This document shows, piece after piece, positions 1-11,752 of a stretch of DNA of 64,000 bases. The DNA comes from Hysterangium stoloniferum (taxonomy: Eukaryota > Basidiomycota > Agaricomycetes > Hysterangiales > Hysterangiaceae). The notes beneath the pieces are model-generated. The model saw only the letters and a list, made by a program, of their open reading frames with translations. It had not been told where the DNA came from and did no database searches. Location of the stretch: contig WHVD01000181.1 in NCBI GenBank assembly GCA_015178975.1, forward strand, positions 1 to 64,000, read 5' to 3'. Each line of letters opens with the position of its first letter. Position 1 is the first letter of the stretch. The translations under genes and the position numbers were made by a program.

Positions 1-1578
1 TAGTTCCCCAGCGATTAATGCCTAAGTCGAACCTTCGAGGGCATCGTTATACTCAATGGAATATCTCAGTATTTGTTGGTGCGTCAAGGTCTGTGCTATG
101 GAGTGCCGTTATTTTTTAGTTGCGCTCGAAAGTGTGTGAATTAGATATTGGGATTTGCGACTGAAAATTTTTTTAAAATGAGGTCGGTGGGATGGGGTTG
201 TTAAAATAATAATTAGCATGACTTTACGGCAATATTCAAGCGGTCAACACTGTGTATGTACGGGAAAAGGGGCTCACCAAAGTCTGTTAATAGACAGAAG
301 TACCCAATGATTCATACAATCTCCGATAAATTGATGGTTCTCATCCTTTTTGCATTCTTCTTATACTTCTTACACAACATGAAGTTCAGTGCACATTGGC
401 TTGGTCGGAACTTGCTGAACGATCCCTGCCTGGCATGTTTGATGTCAGTGCAGCCTTGACTGCTAGTGGGTTTCACGTTTTTCGAAATTTCACGGTACTG
501 AAGTCCTTTATATTTTGTCACAGGATCTTACAGGGGGAATGGTGTGCTGGATGAAGCCTTATGACTCACAATTGTCATCAGAACTAGTATACCCTTGACG
601 ATCCATACAAAAGCATCGTTTATTTTGAGTAAGGTAGTTTTCCCTCAAATATTAATTTATGAACTACTAGGATTTCAAAGACGTCCAGGGTCATATCTCT
701 ATAGGGTGACGCTACGCATCACATTCCCATCGGGAGTGGGAGATATCCGTCATCGTTGAACGCACTCCATGGCTGTGTGCATTGCGCTGCACATGTAAGA
801 CCAATTCGGTGACGTCTGCAGCCAAGTTGATATTACGCAGCATAAACGATTACGAATATGTATTTGGAATTTTTAGCTTCGTTGAACCGATAATGAATGA
901 TATATTTCGTAACCCTCTCATTCAATCTACACGCCGGTCATTCGCAAATTGGGTGGTGCCACTAGCAACCTCATCAAAACACCACAGACTCCCTATGTAT
1001 TAGGGGAATATACGAGGTTGGAGATACCTCATTAAACGACGCCATTGCCTCCATGAATATCAGGCATAGGGCATTAGCAGAAGTAACATCTTCCTAAGAG
1101 ATGATTGTGAGAAACAGATAGCTAGAATCACAACGATACATACCATGCACTACGAGTTGTATATGGAACGGTCTTGGCCCGGTCACATAAAGGGTCCCAC
1201 ATCGACCTATGGCCTCACGACCCCCAACCGTGTTGGAATATGTGGCTCGGAACCCTAATCACCCACACCTACCTATAGTTTGTCCTTATCCATGGCTTTG
1301 ATTCTGTACATCATGTGGTGAATTTGAGTCTGAGTGTCTGATTATGAGTGGTGGTCTATGTGTCCACTAGGCTCACGAGGCTGTGCCCCCCGATCCCCCT
1401 TCCATTTTATCATGCCGATAGTCCATGGTTAAATATATGTTACATAGACTTTCATTGTTTACAGAAGAGCAGTCAATAATTAGTGTTTTGCAATTATAAT
1501 TCCGCAGAGTTTTTATTCCAATTATTCCGTATGCCCGCAGCATCGTAATACCGCCGTATATGTGCCGTACGGGCTTCT

Positions 1579-2240
1579 TTACCATATGATAAATTTACGT
1601 TGTGGGAGCGGGGGGCAAGAGACGGAGATGATCTCCCGCTTCGATGAGAGGCACTGCGAGATGATTAACGACACCACGCGCCTAGTGATTTCCAAAATCT
1701 CGTTTAACACACAGAAAGGAAAGAGGTGAGACATCTTGACCTTAATCTGCATCTCATACCACTCGACATCATCCTTGGCGTTGAGTGCCAGTAGGAAAGG
1801 CGGATCTAAATTGCGGCTTTGTTAGCTGTAAGTGTAGAATCTGCACTGGGTCGCAAACCTGGTCTGGAGTGTCGAGAACGACTGTGTTGGTTATGTATAG
1901 GCAGGATTATAATTTTTCCAAGCTGCCTCGCCTCTTGTAAACAGTGATTAACGGCAATATAGGGCACTTGCACTTACCTCCCCTTCGGCCATCCCAATAT
2001 CCTCATCATTGATTTCACGCCAGAGTTCGGTCGCCACTGCTACTAACACTCGCAATCTATCTCTATATGTCGCATCCTTGACCCCAGCGTGTGATATGAG
2101 ATCGCCAGAAGGTGTACACAACACCGCTGTGTGCAGCCGTGGGAGGTGCAATAACTATAAGAACATAAGAACATATAATTCAAGAAAAAAGTTAGACATA
2201 CCGAAGAAAGAACTTTGCTCAGTTCTTTAAGGTTCAACAT
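1579..2240 (-). CDS. LAMTOR2-like Roadblock/LC7 protein, arm 1 copy
   Basis: Mirror copy of the gene at 15349-16010; see that entry for exons and motifs. It starts at base 2240 and reads to about 1579. Exon 1 codes for MLNLKELSKVLSS, and the second exon covers about 2151-1978. No difference from the arm 2 copy was seen in the coding exons. The Roadblock/LC7 fold scaffolds Rag GTPases on the vacuole or lysosome as part of the Ragulator/EGO-type complex; that role is inferred from the family. Confidence 0.72.
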
Positions 2241-3221
2241 AGTCTGTTGTGGTTTTGAAGGAGATTTTTGAGAGTCGATGTCACAAAAGAGTCGGACCCA
2301 ACCGTTCGGCTCTGGATGGAAAGGAACACTATATACGGCTAAATATCACAAAACATGTTTACCGACTGGCCACAAGCAGTCCATATCCCAATTTACACAC
2401 CGTACTGTACTCACACGAGTTTTCAGGAAGCCCCGAGTGCGGAACACGTCTGACTCGCCTTCGTCATATTTTCCCCCATCCTCATATACTGGGACTCACC
2501 GAGACGAACGCAACGGTTGTGGCTCCGTCGGAGGACCCAAGGACCTGTGTTGCAAGTCCAGACTAGATGATTAGTCCCTAGGGTTTCCATTCAGAATAAA
2601 GTTCTCCGAACGAATTCTGAATTGTCACGGGGTATATTTTGATCAATAATAGAACGCGTCATGTTTCTACTTAATAACCGAAACTTATGAAGCCCCATAA
2701 AGACTCATTTGGACTCCAGTCTGAGATCTAGTTTCAACCACCACCACCGCGTATGCTTGAAGTCAAGGTCCGCATCTACAGTTCAATAGCTGTAAATGCG
2801 ACTTTACTTGTTACTTCAGATACTTACTCGGTAGATGTCGTGTCTATTTAACCAGCGTTCTCATAAATCGATATTCAATTGCGGAAACTCCACTGGCAAA
2901 TGGTGGCGACATAGATTAGAAGGAGCAGCAGGTGCCTCGTCGGAAATGATGATGAAACACCCTTCTCATCGCGACGGTTCACCTATTCCTCAATGTTTTA
3001 TATGAAAATGTAATTTGTGGACTACGCCATAAAAATATATGAATACAATACTGCCAAAAAGCCGAATTACCACGAAGATAAACATTGTGATAAATCCAAC
3101 CAGAACAATGAGTTTTCAATGTACGGCCCCGTGTGTTACAATGGTGGACTAATGATAATCCGTCCATAGAACCTAAACTAAAATGTGAATTTAATATTAT
3201 TGGCTTGTCATTGGTACTTAC

Positions 3222-3969
3222 CTCCCACATACGTAAGACACCATCAAAGACAAATTCGCGTTTGAAAGCAATAAGCACCCAACTATAAAATAAATCAGAG
3301 GATCAACCCACGATCAACACGTAGATCTACGCGAGACTTACCGGAAGCGGAAGAAGAGATTCAAGCCATCCACGCTTTCTGTTAGAAGAAAATTAGTTTT
3401 GCTTGATAGCTTTCTATCGGACGACAGGGTCCTCCTTATATGGCGATACAGTTGAGGATCCATAACAGCGAGTAGTTGTAACGTTAGTAACTGCTTCTTC
3501 ATTCCGCTCTGGTCCCGTAACAACTTCTGCTTCTGAAGGTTGTTCGGAAGATTAGAGGCGAAGTTACCATCGTTGAGTCAAAATGGCGCTCACCATGCGT
3601 TCCATGAGTTGTAAAAAGCACCAAAAGGTCATTTCCTGGTCTCCAGACATCACGATATATATCGGTGCACATCAATCGGACATTCCTTGTACATAACCTT
3701 CAAAACCTTGTATATCAGTGCTGTAACACCTACCGTTCTTACGAATATCGACGATGCGATTAATAAAATTAAAGCTTACCGTAACTCTTGTTCGTAGAGG
3801 TTGTACGTCAATAAGACAGCGGCCAATCGCTCCACGTATTCGTTGACCGGCGATCGAGCACCAATGTCACGGGTGTTACGGGACATAGATGGAGAACGGT
3901 GATGCTCGGGAATAGCAGTAGCTGCCGAACGTTTCGAGGCGAACAAAAACTGACTGATAAGATGGGACC
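3222..3969 (-). pseudogene. GYP7-like Rab GTPase-activating protein fragment, arm 1 copy
   Basis: Mirror copy of 13621-14367. The TBC-domain stretches YVQG and MDPQLYRHI and the block VLIAFKREFVFDGVLRMWE are all present on the minus strand. The in-frame TGA within the YVQGMSD motif is also present, so that lesion predates the arm duplication or is shared by it. Only the middle of the TBC domain remains. Flanked by the DUF6535 fragment upstream. Confidence 0.82.
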
Positions 3970-3998
3970 TGCAGAGAAAAGGAAGAGAGCTAGTTGAA

Positions 3999-4590
3999 TC
4001 AAAAGCGGGATTCCATTAACAACTGACTCGAGGTGCCATTACTGTGCTCTCTTAACACGAAGGAGACGTTGGCATGCATCACTTGAGCGACTTCCGGGGG
4101 ATACAGAAATATACTTCGCCAGCCATTCTCATGCAAGTATGGCACAAAGGTCGCCGAAGAGAGTGTGACCGAAACTAGAAAACCACAAAAAGTTGACAAT
4201 AAGGGATAATAAGGGATAATTTGGAAGACTTGAAAAGGCGGAGAGGTAGTTACAGCGAAGAGGATTTCCTGCAAAGGATCTACTTGAAAGTCCTTCCTAC
4301 TTTCAATCAGGAACGCGGTAAGAATCGCTCCAAACAAACCCGCCTGAAAAGCTGTGAATTAATTGAATATCTATGAAGGAAAAAAATATTAAACATACAA
4401 ATATTAGAAGGTCGTCGACACCAACTTGCAATGAGTTGGCAAGTTCTTTGACCTCTTTTTCCGTTTTCTTCATATATAATGACCATATGGTTGGATCCCG
4501 TTCAAGGTGCTTGCTATAGGGGTTATCATCCTCAATTTCTAAGCCATTATCGTCACTGGACGCCGCCTCGGTGGGGCTTGAGGGAACATT
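3999..4590 (-). pseudogene. DUF6535-like membrane protein fragment, arm 1 copy
   Basis: Mirror copy of 12999-13591; see that entry. The 3' exon gives the 112-residue open frame that starts MFGAILTAFLIESRKDF and stops at 3999. A ten-base direct duplication (taagggataa twice, 4200-4219) lies in the coding part. No copy in the window has the complete family domain. Confidence 0.65.
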
Positions 4591-4853
4591 GATAGATGAA
4601 GGTTGACGGTTGGTCCTTGCTTGTTCCTCTGCTTGGGTGCCTCAGTTTAGAATGAGTGTAACCTTTGATTTAATACGTGAGACAAACGGTATGTGTGATT
4701 CAGCGCTGCTAAGGTCTTGTGCATACTGCAAAGACATATCCTGGGTCAGTTAAGGGCTTCAAACTCCACCCACAGTTGTGCTCCATTTGAATAAGCGCCC
4801 GAAACCCGATGGTGCATGAGGTCATTTCTATATCATGGTCGTGGGGGATACAT

Positions 4854-5883
4854 CAGGAATGAATGGCAATGTTTGAAATGGGAAACCCAGTTCCACTTCT
4901 TCACGATAAAACAAGAATATCACTAGCATTTAAGTTGAATGACAGGCCGTTGAAGATAGTGTACTCTTCGGATCTGGAACATGGTAAGTTCTGAATGGAG
5001 AGAAGCGGTGAATCCGACATAATAAATATTAGCAGGAGTCAGCCAGGCTGAAGGTCTGTGTACAGGAATATACCTAGTAGGGAGTCTATACCTAATGCTT
5101 GTTCTTAAATACGTCGCCTACGACGGATCAGGTCACATCATAGCACGTGACAGGGATTTTTTTTTTTTTGTTATATTTGTATCCCGCTTCAAGCAACAAT
5201 GGCTAACTTCGGCTAGGTGGTGGAAAGGCCCCAGCGAAACTATGCTACGGTGGGAAGAAATTCCGAGTGAGGCCTTTTTGGCGGACGCCTGTGTACCAGA
5301 TGGCAGAGCCAAAAGTAAGGATAGGAAGTACCACAGTAATATAAAGGAGGCGAGCACTGGAGACTGACAGGCCTCTAACACAGTTGGCAAGGATTCGCAA
5401 ACCTGCCACAGCAGATAGGGCCTTATTTGAAACCTCAGTAACATGCTGCTTAAATGTCAGCCGACTGTCGAACCACAGCCCTAGCCCCCTAATAACGGGC
5501 CGTGGGGCGACGGTAAATGGTTGCGCATTTGGTGGGTGGATAGAGAGTTGTGGGCCCGATGCAAGCACTGCCTTGGAGCGAGCGAAGTGGATTAGGTCTG
5601 TCTTGCCCGAATCTATGGAGAGGCCAAGCGCACTAATAGTGGTGAGCAAGGGCCTTAGGGCCTCATTGATTAGGTGGATATTGGACTCGAGAGAATGAGA
5701 GAAGGCCAACAAGAGCACGTCATCCACATAGGACTTGACATGCGTTCCTGGGGCTACTGCCGCAAGACGGAGGATGGGTGATGCGTAGATTGTGGAGAGA
5801 ACAGGCGACAGAGGGGATCCTTGCGGGATGCCAACCTCAGCCAGGGGAGTGGGTGGGCCGACAAAGCCATCTACGCGGATCAT
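4854..5883 (-). mobile_element. 5'-truncated LINE (non-LTR) retrotransposon, arm 1 copy
   Basis: Mirror copy of 11706-12736. The minus strand codes for reverse transcriptase motifs GIPQGSPLSP and SYVDDVLLLA. It is bordered by the same target duplication, at 4835-4853 (19 bases) and 5884-5901 (18 bases, because one G is missing from a G run). That one-base loss puts the TOM40 frame in phase with the reverse transcriptase in this arm, giving one continuous open frame (5973-5245) that begins in TOM40 and ends in the LINE. Confidence 0.9.
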
Positions 5884-7145
5884 ATGGTCGTGGGGATACA
5901 TAGCTTGTGAAGGCATACCCAAGGCTTCCATATCCTCCATCCAGAAATTGGGCATTTCAACCACGACGCCCACGCCAAACTTGCTTGTACTCTATAAATT
6001 GAGGTCGAGATCTGATCTATTCATTGTGGGAAATAGCTTACCTTGAGGTGGTTAATATATCTCCGCATACGAGGAAGGCAAATGTAGGTGCCAATCGCTG
6101 CTCAAGCCACGCGGAAATCTTTCCTGATGAATCAAGCTGGGTACGAAAGTTGGCTGCTCTCAGCTTATATTCGGCACCAATAGTAGCGATAGCATCCCTC
6201 CTGGTAGGAGTTGCCATTCTTGACGATCTGCGGCTACATCCAATTTCTCGCTAATGTTTTGCTAATATGTTAGTTGGTGAACCCCGCTAGGCCGTGTTGT
6301 GGCTGTAGCGATCCAACCGCGTTTGATTCCAGGATATTTTAGCAAGTAACTGGTGCTGAGATGGTCCATTTCAGGGTCAGGCTTTTGGTGGATAACGTCG
6401 GCGCCAACTGCAAGGTTTTGGGTCACTGATTGCAGGTACCGACATAAATGCCAGTAAATTCTGTAGGACCAGGGTATACTGCCTTCACACCGGCCGTATA
6501 ATTTCACCCTTGGTAGTCTTCCTCAAATTGAATCATACTGTGCCCTCGCGTTTGGAGAGCTAGAAGAACACGAATCGTCATGTAGGACAAGAGATCGGAA
6601 TGAAGGTACCATACTTGTGCTAATATAGTTGTGGCATCATTAGGTGTCCAGTGTCGACTGAATTTCACCTGAAAACTGCCGTCATTTTCAATACTACCTT
6701 GGATAACAATCTACAAAGTGGCTTAGCAAAGATAAAAATAATTTCGGCATCAAGATTCAACACCAACATTCGAATTTAAAAATATAGTTTGGTAATTATA
6801 GCTGGCGGGGATTGTCTGCGAGCCCAATGCTAAAGAGTGGGTGACCTGGAAAACCGAGCTTGGTGAGAAAGATTTGGTCAAATCAGCTCTTGCTCCATCA
6901 AGAAAAACGTTGGTAGGTTGCGTGTCTGACAGCCAAGTAAACAAAAGATAAGAGATAAAAAGAAAACGTAGACTGACTTTTAATTTCCCTTTGTAATTCT
7001 CGACAGTGCCAGGATTGGATAAGCCAAGTGAACAACGCCACTGACAAAAGTTATTATAAAAACGAGGGAAGGGGGACGATGCGGATTGGGGAGAGATTGA
7101 CTGTGTTGAGGAAGATGGGATTGCAGAGAGTTGCTCCTTGGACAT
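5837..7145 (-). pseudogene. TOM40-like mitochondrial import pore pseudogene, arm 1 copy
   Basis: Mirror copy of 10443-11752. All landmark stretches are present on the minus strand: the N-terminal SLGLSNPGTVEN, the DGARADLTKSFS block, the LALGSQTIPASYN block and the QSVTQNLAVGADVIHQKPDP block. It shares the in-frame stop and frameshift of the arm 2 copy. Its 3' end differs by one base in a homopolymer, which fuses its frame to the LINE frame. The fusion is probably a sequence error because the other three copies of this duplicated target site keep the longer run. Confidence 0.85.
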
Positions 7146-7625
7146 CGAGTCCTCACTGTTCGTCAAAAAATACAAGGCGCCCGCGGACTGTGAATAGCAT
7201 CCTAATTTCTATGTTTCCAGGGTTGTTCACAATATATACATACATATAACGTTGACGTGGGATGTGAACTCATTGCAACCAGAATCAGTCAAAGTAATAT
7301 TCTATGTTGATCGACTATCGTATGTTACGATATTTCTGTATTTATGTGTTTCGGCGTAAAGGTACCGTGACTGCGGCACTTCACATCTGTCACGATGATA
7401 ACTTCAATGAGATATGTTCTGCTCGTTTTGGGTATCATCGTATGTCAACGTATCCAGAACCCTGTCTTTTCTGCAGCTCACCATACTAGATATCCCTTCA
7501 TTATATTATTAGCTTCTCTCATGAAGAATATGGTCCAGTCACCTCGTTGAGCCGACTTGCAGATTGAGTTCGTGGATCATCATCTGAGCGGCCTGCGGTA
7601 CCTGAAGAATATTTCCGAAACAGCA

Positions 7626-7961
7626 CTATAGCTGCTCGAACGCAAGGAAAGAGCAGCCTTCGTGATCCTGGCACGCAACGGTGACCTTTATGGCGTGTTG
7701 TCGAGCATGAAACAAATGGAGGATAGATTCAACAAGATATTCCAATACCCCTACGTCTTCCTTAATGAAATACCTTTTTCCGGCGACTTCAAAAGGTATA
7801 TATGATTGGAATGTGATGGTATATGGTAGTCTTACCGCTCTCACCAGGTATGCAACAGAAATAACAGGCTCGCCTGTCAGCCATGGTCTCATCCCAAGAG
7901 AACACTGGTTCCAACCCGAATAGATCAATGAAGAGAAGGTAGCCATATCCCGCGAAAACAT
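7626..7961 (-). CDS. Unrecognised 111-residue open frame, arm 1 copy
   Basis: Mirror of 9627-9962; identical protein. I do not recognise it. See the arm 2 entry for description. Confidence 0.25.
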   Translation of the reverse strand: MFSRDMATFSSLIYSGWNQCSLGMRPWLTGEPVISVAYLVRAVRLPYTITFQSYIPFEVAGKRYFIKEDVGVLEYLVESILHLFHARQHAIKVTVACQDHEGCSFLAFEQL

Positions 7962-8465
7962 GGTCCAAAATCAACTGATTCACGGAGGTGTGTGAATTCT
8001 CTGATGGAGTTATACTCGCTCATGCATCTCATTGCTAATTAGGAAGCGACCATTCCGACTTTGTGGAACACAACAAAAAGTACGTCGATGGTCCGATCTC
8101 AAATTTATACAAAAGGAACCACGTTCTCTCTTATCGTATTCATTAAGAAACATCTTGAAACTCTTGTAAAGGGCAATGGGATGGCTTTCCTGTCTCAGGA
8201 CGGCGGTGAAACGTGTAACAAATGCCATTGTATGTTTGATTGAACCCTATTTTACTCCCCCTGATAGTCTTGTCAGTCTGGAGCAATTTCGAAATCGCCA
8301 GCCTTTAGCTATGGCGAGGAGAGGCATATGGAAAATACTTCGAATATTTAGAGGGGGCTGGTGGCTTTTATTACGGGTATGTCACACCCGCATAATTGTT
8401 GAGCTTGAAAATTGGCTGTTCATCAAAGCGTTGGGGAGATGCACCGGTGCACAGTATAGGCGCTG

Positions 8466-9122
8466 TACCTTTCGCCCAGAAGGAGCATTGGATCAGATGA
8501 GAAAACCAATCGTACACCCAATGTCTCTCGAATCAATCTCGCTTTCTAGTGGAATATTTTACTTGTATCCTTTCGTAGTATCTCCTTTTACAGTTACACC
8601 CTTTATACCGTATACCTTGCATTTGAGAAAGTATCATAATGAGTGTGTTTACGTGACCTTACATGGGCGTCAATGTCTTGTGCTTAGTTCACCGCGACGT
8701 ACAGTAACGAGAAGCGTAATTACAGGTCCACACCTGCGTTTTCGGATGCTCAGCGTCCGCAGCCATTTTCTCCGAATACCTCATCTGCGACCTTTCTGCT
8801 TCAAAGTACGACCATTATTCACAGTCGCAACTGCTTCGCGGCCATTATCTACGCACCTCGTCAGAACCTCTAATTCGCAATACCTCCTCAATTCCTAGTG
8901 ATATACCCCTCTCTTCATCTGATTCAACGCCACATCCAAGCGGTCGTGGACGTGTGCTCTCTTTAGAAGATTATTCAGAACGTATGCGTGCAGGTGCCGT
9001 AATGCGTATGCGATTGCAGCGTAACGGGAGCATACTCCTTGACGCAGATGGCCATCTTCTCCGTACGTGATCTCACCTTTATTGTGTATACCCCCACCTC
9101 ACAAATATTAGACATCGATTTT
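8466..9122. other. Unique spacer between the inverted-repeat arms
   Basis: 657 bases with no counterpart elsewhere in the window. The junctions are sharp: arm identity ends after cgctg at 8461-8465 and resumes at cagcg at 9123-9127. CpG content is normal, unlike the decayed repeat islands. It holds a possible terminal exon on the plus strand (separate entry). Confidence 0.9.
8726..9070 (+). CDS. Possible terminal exon of an unrecognised gene (spacer)
   Basis: An open frame runs from a TAA at 8717 to a TGA at 9068-9070 with no early ATG. A splice-acceptor-like tacag ends at 8725, so this could be a last exon whose upstream exons were lost at the palindrome boundary. The translation is Ser/Thr-rich in the middle and then has the segment LSLEDYSERMRAGAVM (about residues 79-94). 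That segment resembles a conserved stretch I associate with basidiomycete proteins that contain EEYSERMR-type motifs, but I cannot name the family with confidence. It may equally be chance open frame. Confidence 0.35.
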   Translation, partial: VHTCVFGCSASAAIFSEYLICDLSASKYDHYSQSQLLRGHYLRTSSEPLIRNTSSIPSDIPLSSSDSTPHPSGRGRVLSLEDYSERMRAGAVMRMRLQRNGSILLDADGHLLRT

Positions 9123-9626
9123 CAGCGCCTATACTGTGCACCGGTGCATCTCCCCAACGCTTTGATGAACAGCCAATTTTCAAGCTCAACAATTATGCGG
9201 GTGTGACATACCCGTAATAAAAGCCACCAGCCCCCTCTAAATATTCGAAGTATTTTCCATATGCCTCTCCTCGCCATAGCTAAAGGCTGGCGATTTCGAA
9301 ATTGCTCCAGACTGACAAGACTATCAGGGGGAGTAAAATAGGGTTCAATCAAACATACAATGGCATTTGTTACACGTTTCACCGCCGTCCTGAGACAGGA
9401 AAGCCATCCCATTGCCCTTTACAAGAGTTTCAAGATGTTTCTTAATGAATACGATAAGAGAGAACGTGGTTCCTTTTGTATAAATTTGAGATCGGACCAT
9501 CGACGTACTTTTTGTTGTGTTCCACAAAGTCGGAATGGTCGCTTCCTAATTAGCAATGAGATGCATGAGCGAGTATAACTCCATCAGAGAATTCACACAC
9601 CTCCGTGAATCAGTTGATTTTGGACC

Positions 9627-9962
9627 ATGTTTTCGCGGGATATGGCTACCTTCTCTTCATTGATCTATTCGGGTTGGAACCAGTGTTCTCTTGGGATGAG
9701 ACCATGGCTGACAGGCGAGCCTGTTATTTCTGTTGCATACCTGGTGAGAGCGGTAAGACTACCATATACCATCACATTCCAATCATATATACCTTTTGAA
9801 GTCGCCGGAAAAAGGTATTTCATTAAGGAAGACGTAGGGGTATTGGAATATCTTGTTGAATCTATCCTCCATTTGTTTCATGCTCGACAACACGCCATAA
9901 AGGTCACCGTTGCGTGCCAGGATCACGAAGGCTGCTCTTTCCTTGCGTTCGAGCAGCTATAG
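9627..9962 (+). CDS. Unrecognised 111-residue open frame, arm 2 copy
   Basis: The open frame starts with MFSRDMATFSSLIYSGW and ends with CSFLAFEQL. The second half (after about residue 50) has an alternating polar/hydrophobic character, with FEVAGKRYFIKEDVGVLEYL and HARQHAIKVTVACQDHEG, and looks like real protein sequence rather than random translation. The first half overlaps another frame at 9605-9799 that reads CCIPGESGKTT, superficially like a P-loop but probably an intron-spanning artefact. A gene with introns, of which these are pieces, is possible. No family recognised, and nothing else in 9123-10400 helps. Confidence 0.25.
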   Translation: MFSRDMATFSSLIYSGWNQCSLGMRPWLTGEPVISVAYLVRAVRLPYTITFQSYIPFEVAGKRYFIKEDVGVLEYLVESILHLFHARQHAIKVTVACQDHEGCSFLAFEQL

Positions 9963-10442
9963 TGCTGTTTCGGAAATATTCTTCAGGTACCGCAGGCCGC
10001 TCAGATGATGATCCACGAACTCAATCTGCAAGTCGGCTCAACGAGGTGACTGGACCATATTCTTCATGAGAGAAGCTAATAATATAATGAAGGGATATCT
10101 AGTATGGTGAGCTGCAGAAAAGACAGGGTTCTGGATACGTTGACATACGATGATACCCAAAACGAGCAGAACATATCTCATTGAAGTTATCATCGTGACA
10201 GATGTGAAGTGCCGCAGTCACGGTACCTTTACGCCGAAACACATAAATACAGAAATATCGTAACATACGATAGTCGATCAACATAGAATATTACTTTGAC
10301 TGATTCTGGTTGCAATGAGTTCACATCCCACGTCAACGTTATATGTATGTATATATTGTGAACAACCCTGGAAACATAGAAATTAGGATGCTATTCACAG
10401 TCCGCGGGCGCCTTGTATTTTTTGACGAACAGTGAGGACTCG

Positions 10443-11752
10443 ATGTCCAAGGAGCAACTCTCTGCAATCCCATCTTCCTCAACACAGTCAATCTCTCCCC
10501 AATCCGCATCGTCCCCCTTCCCTCGTTTTTATAATAACTTTTGTCAGTGGCGTTGTTCACTTGGCTTATCCAATCCTGGCACTGTCGAGAATTACAAAGG
10601 GAAATTAAAAGTCAGTCTACGTTTTCTTTTTATCTCTTATCTTTTGTTTACTTGGCTGTCAGACACGCAACCTACCAACGTTTTTCTTGATGGAGCAAGA
10701 GCTGATTTGACCAAATCTTTCTCACCAAGCTCGGTTTTCCAGGTCACCCACTCTTTAGCATTGGGCTCGCAGACAATCCCCGCCAGCTATAATTACCAAA
10801 CTATATTTTTAAATTCGAATGTTGGTGTTGAATCTTGATGCCGAAATTATTTTTATCTTTGCTAAGCCACTTTGTAGATTGTTATCCAAGGTAGTATTGA
10901 AAATGACGGCAGTTTTCAGGTGAAATTCAGTCGACACTGGACACCTAATGATGCCACAACTATATTAGCACAAGTATGGTACCTTCATTCCGATCTCTTG
11001 TCCTACATGACGATTCGTGTTCTTCTAGCTCTCCAAACGCGAGGGCACAGTATGATTCAATTTGAGGAAGACTACCAAGGGTGAAATTATACGGCCGGTG
11101 TGAAGGCAGTATACCCTGGTCCTACAGAATTTACTGGCATTTATGTCGGTACCTGCAATCAGTGACCCAAAACCTTGCAGTTGGCGCCGACGTTATCCAC
11201 CAAAAGCCTGACCCTGAAATGGACCATCTCAGCACCAGTTACTTGCTAAAATATCCTGGAATCAAACGCGGTTGGATCGCTACAGCCACAACACGGCCTA
11301 GCGGGGTTCACCAACTAACATATTAGCAAAACATTAGCGAGAAATTGGATGTAGCCGCAGATCGTCAAGAATGGCAACTCCTACCAGGAGGGATGCTATC
11401 GCTACTATTGGTGCCGAATATAAGCTGAGAGCAGCCAACTTTCGTACCCAGCTTGATTCATCAGGAAAGATTTCCGCGTGGCTTGAGCAGCGATTGGCAC
11501 CTACATTTGCCTTCCTCGTATGCGGAGATATATTAACCACCTCAAGGTAAGCTATTTCCCACAATGAATAGATCAGATCTCGACCTCAATTTATAGAGTA
11601 CAAGCAAGTTTGGCGTGGGCGTCGTGGTTGAAATGCCCAATTTCTGGATGGAGGATATGGAAGCCTTGGGTATGCCTTCACAAGCTATGTATCCCCCACG
11701 ACCATATGATCCGCGTAGATGGCTTTGTCGGCCCACCCACTCCCCTGGCTGA
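10443..11752 (+). pseudogene. TOM40-like mitochondrial import pore pseudogene, arm 2 copy
   Basis: TOM40 is the beta-barrel pore of the mitochondrial outer-membrane translocase. The first exon, from the ATG at 10443, reads a Ser/Pro-rich start then SLGLSNPGTVEN, the conserved N-terminal TOM40 block. After an intron of about 53 bases come DGARADLTKSFS and FQVTHSLALGSQTIPASYN (barrel start). Further on are VKAVYPGPTEFTGIYVG and QSVTQNLAVGADVIHQKPDP (11110-11220), IGAEYKLRAANFRTQLDSSG with LEQRLAPTFAFLVCGDI (11400-11530), and KFGVGVVVEMP (11607). An in-frame TGA at 11082-11084 stands where family members usually have a sense codon, and there are frameshifts near 11145 and 11370. The same lesions occur in both arms, so this is a pseudogene and not just noisy sequence. 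The original stop lies just past the LINE insertion (TGA at 12755-12757). Confidence 0.87.

Larger units (their letters stand above)
1..8465. repeat. Arm 1 of a giant inverted repeat
   Basis: This arm is the reverse complement of 9123-17588. The match is continuous from the first base of the window to base 8465, where it stops at the shared motif ending in cgctg. Pairs of open frames lie at mirror positions whose coordinates sum to 17588-17590 throughout. The outer end of the arm is cut by the window start, so the repeat could be longer. The differences I found are one-base homopolymer length changes, for example a C run at 1381-1386 (six here, five in the other arm), at 3127-3130, at 5229-5232 and at 5892-5895. 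It carries minus-strand copies of every gene described for arm 2. Confidence 0.97.

Noticed and set aside
8176..8898. A 240-codon open frame crossing from arm 1 into the spacer
   Set aside because: Its first 96 codons are duplicated in arm 2 and read through DNA with no protein-like features; composition after the junction is low quality and another frame there (8726-9070) is more convincing.
9605..9799. GESGKTT reading like a P-loop NTPase motif
   Set aside because: The motif stands alone near the frame end, no Walker B or fold context follows, and an overlapping frame is more protein-like.
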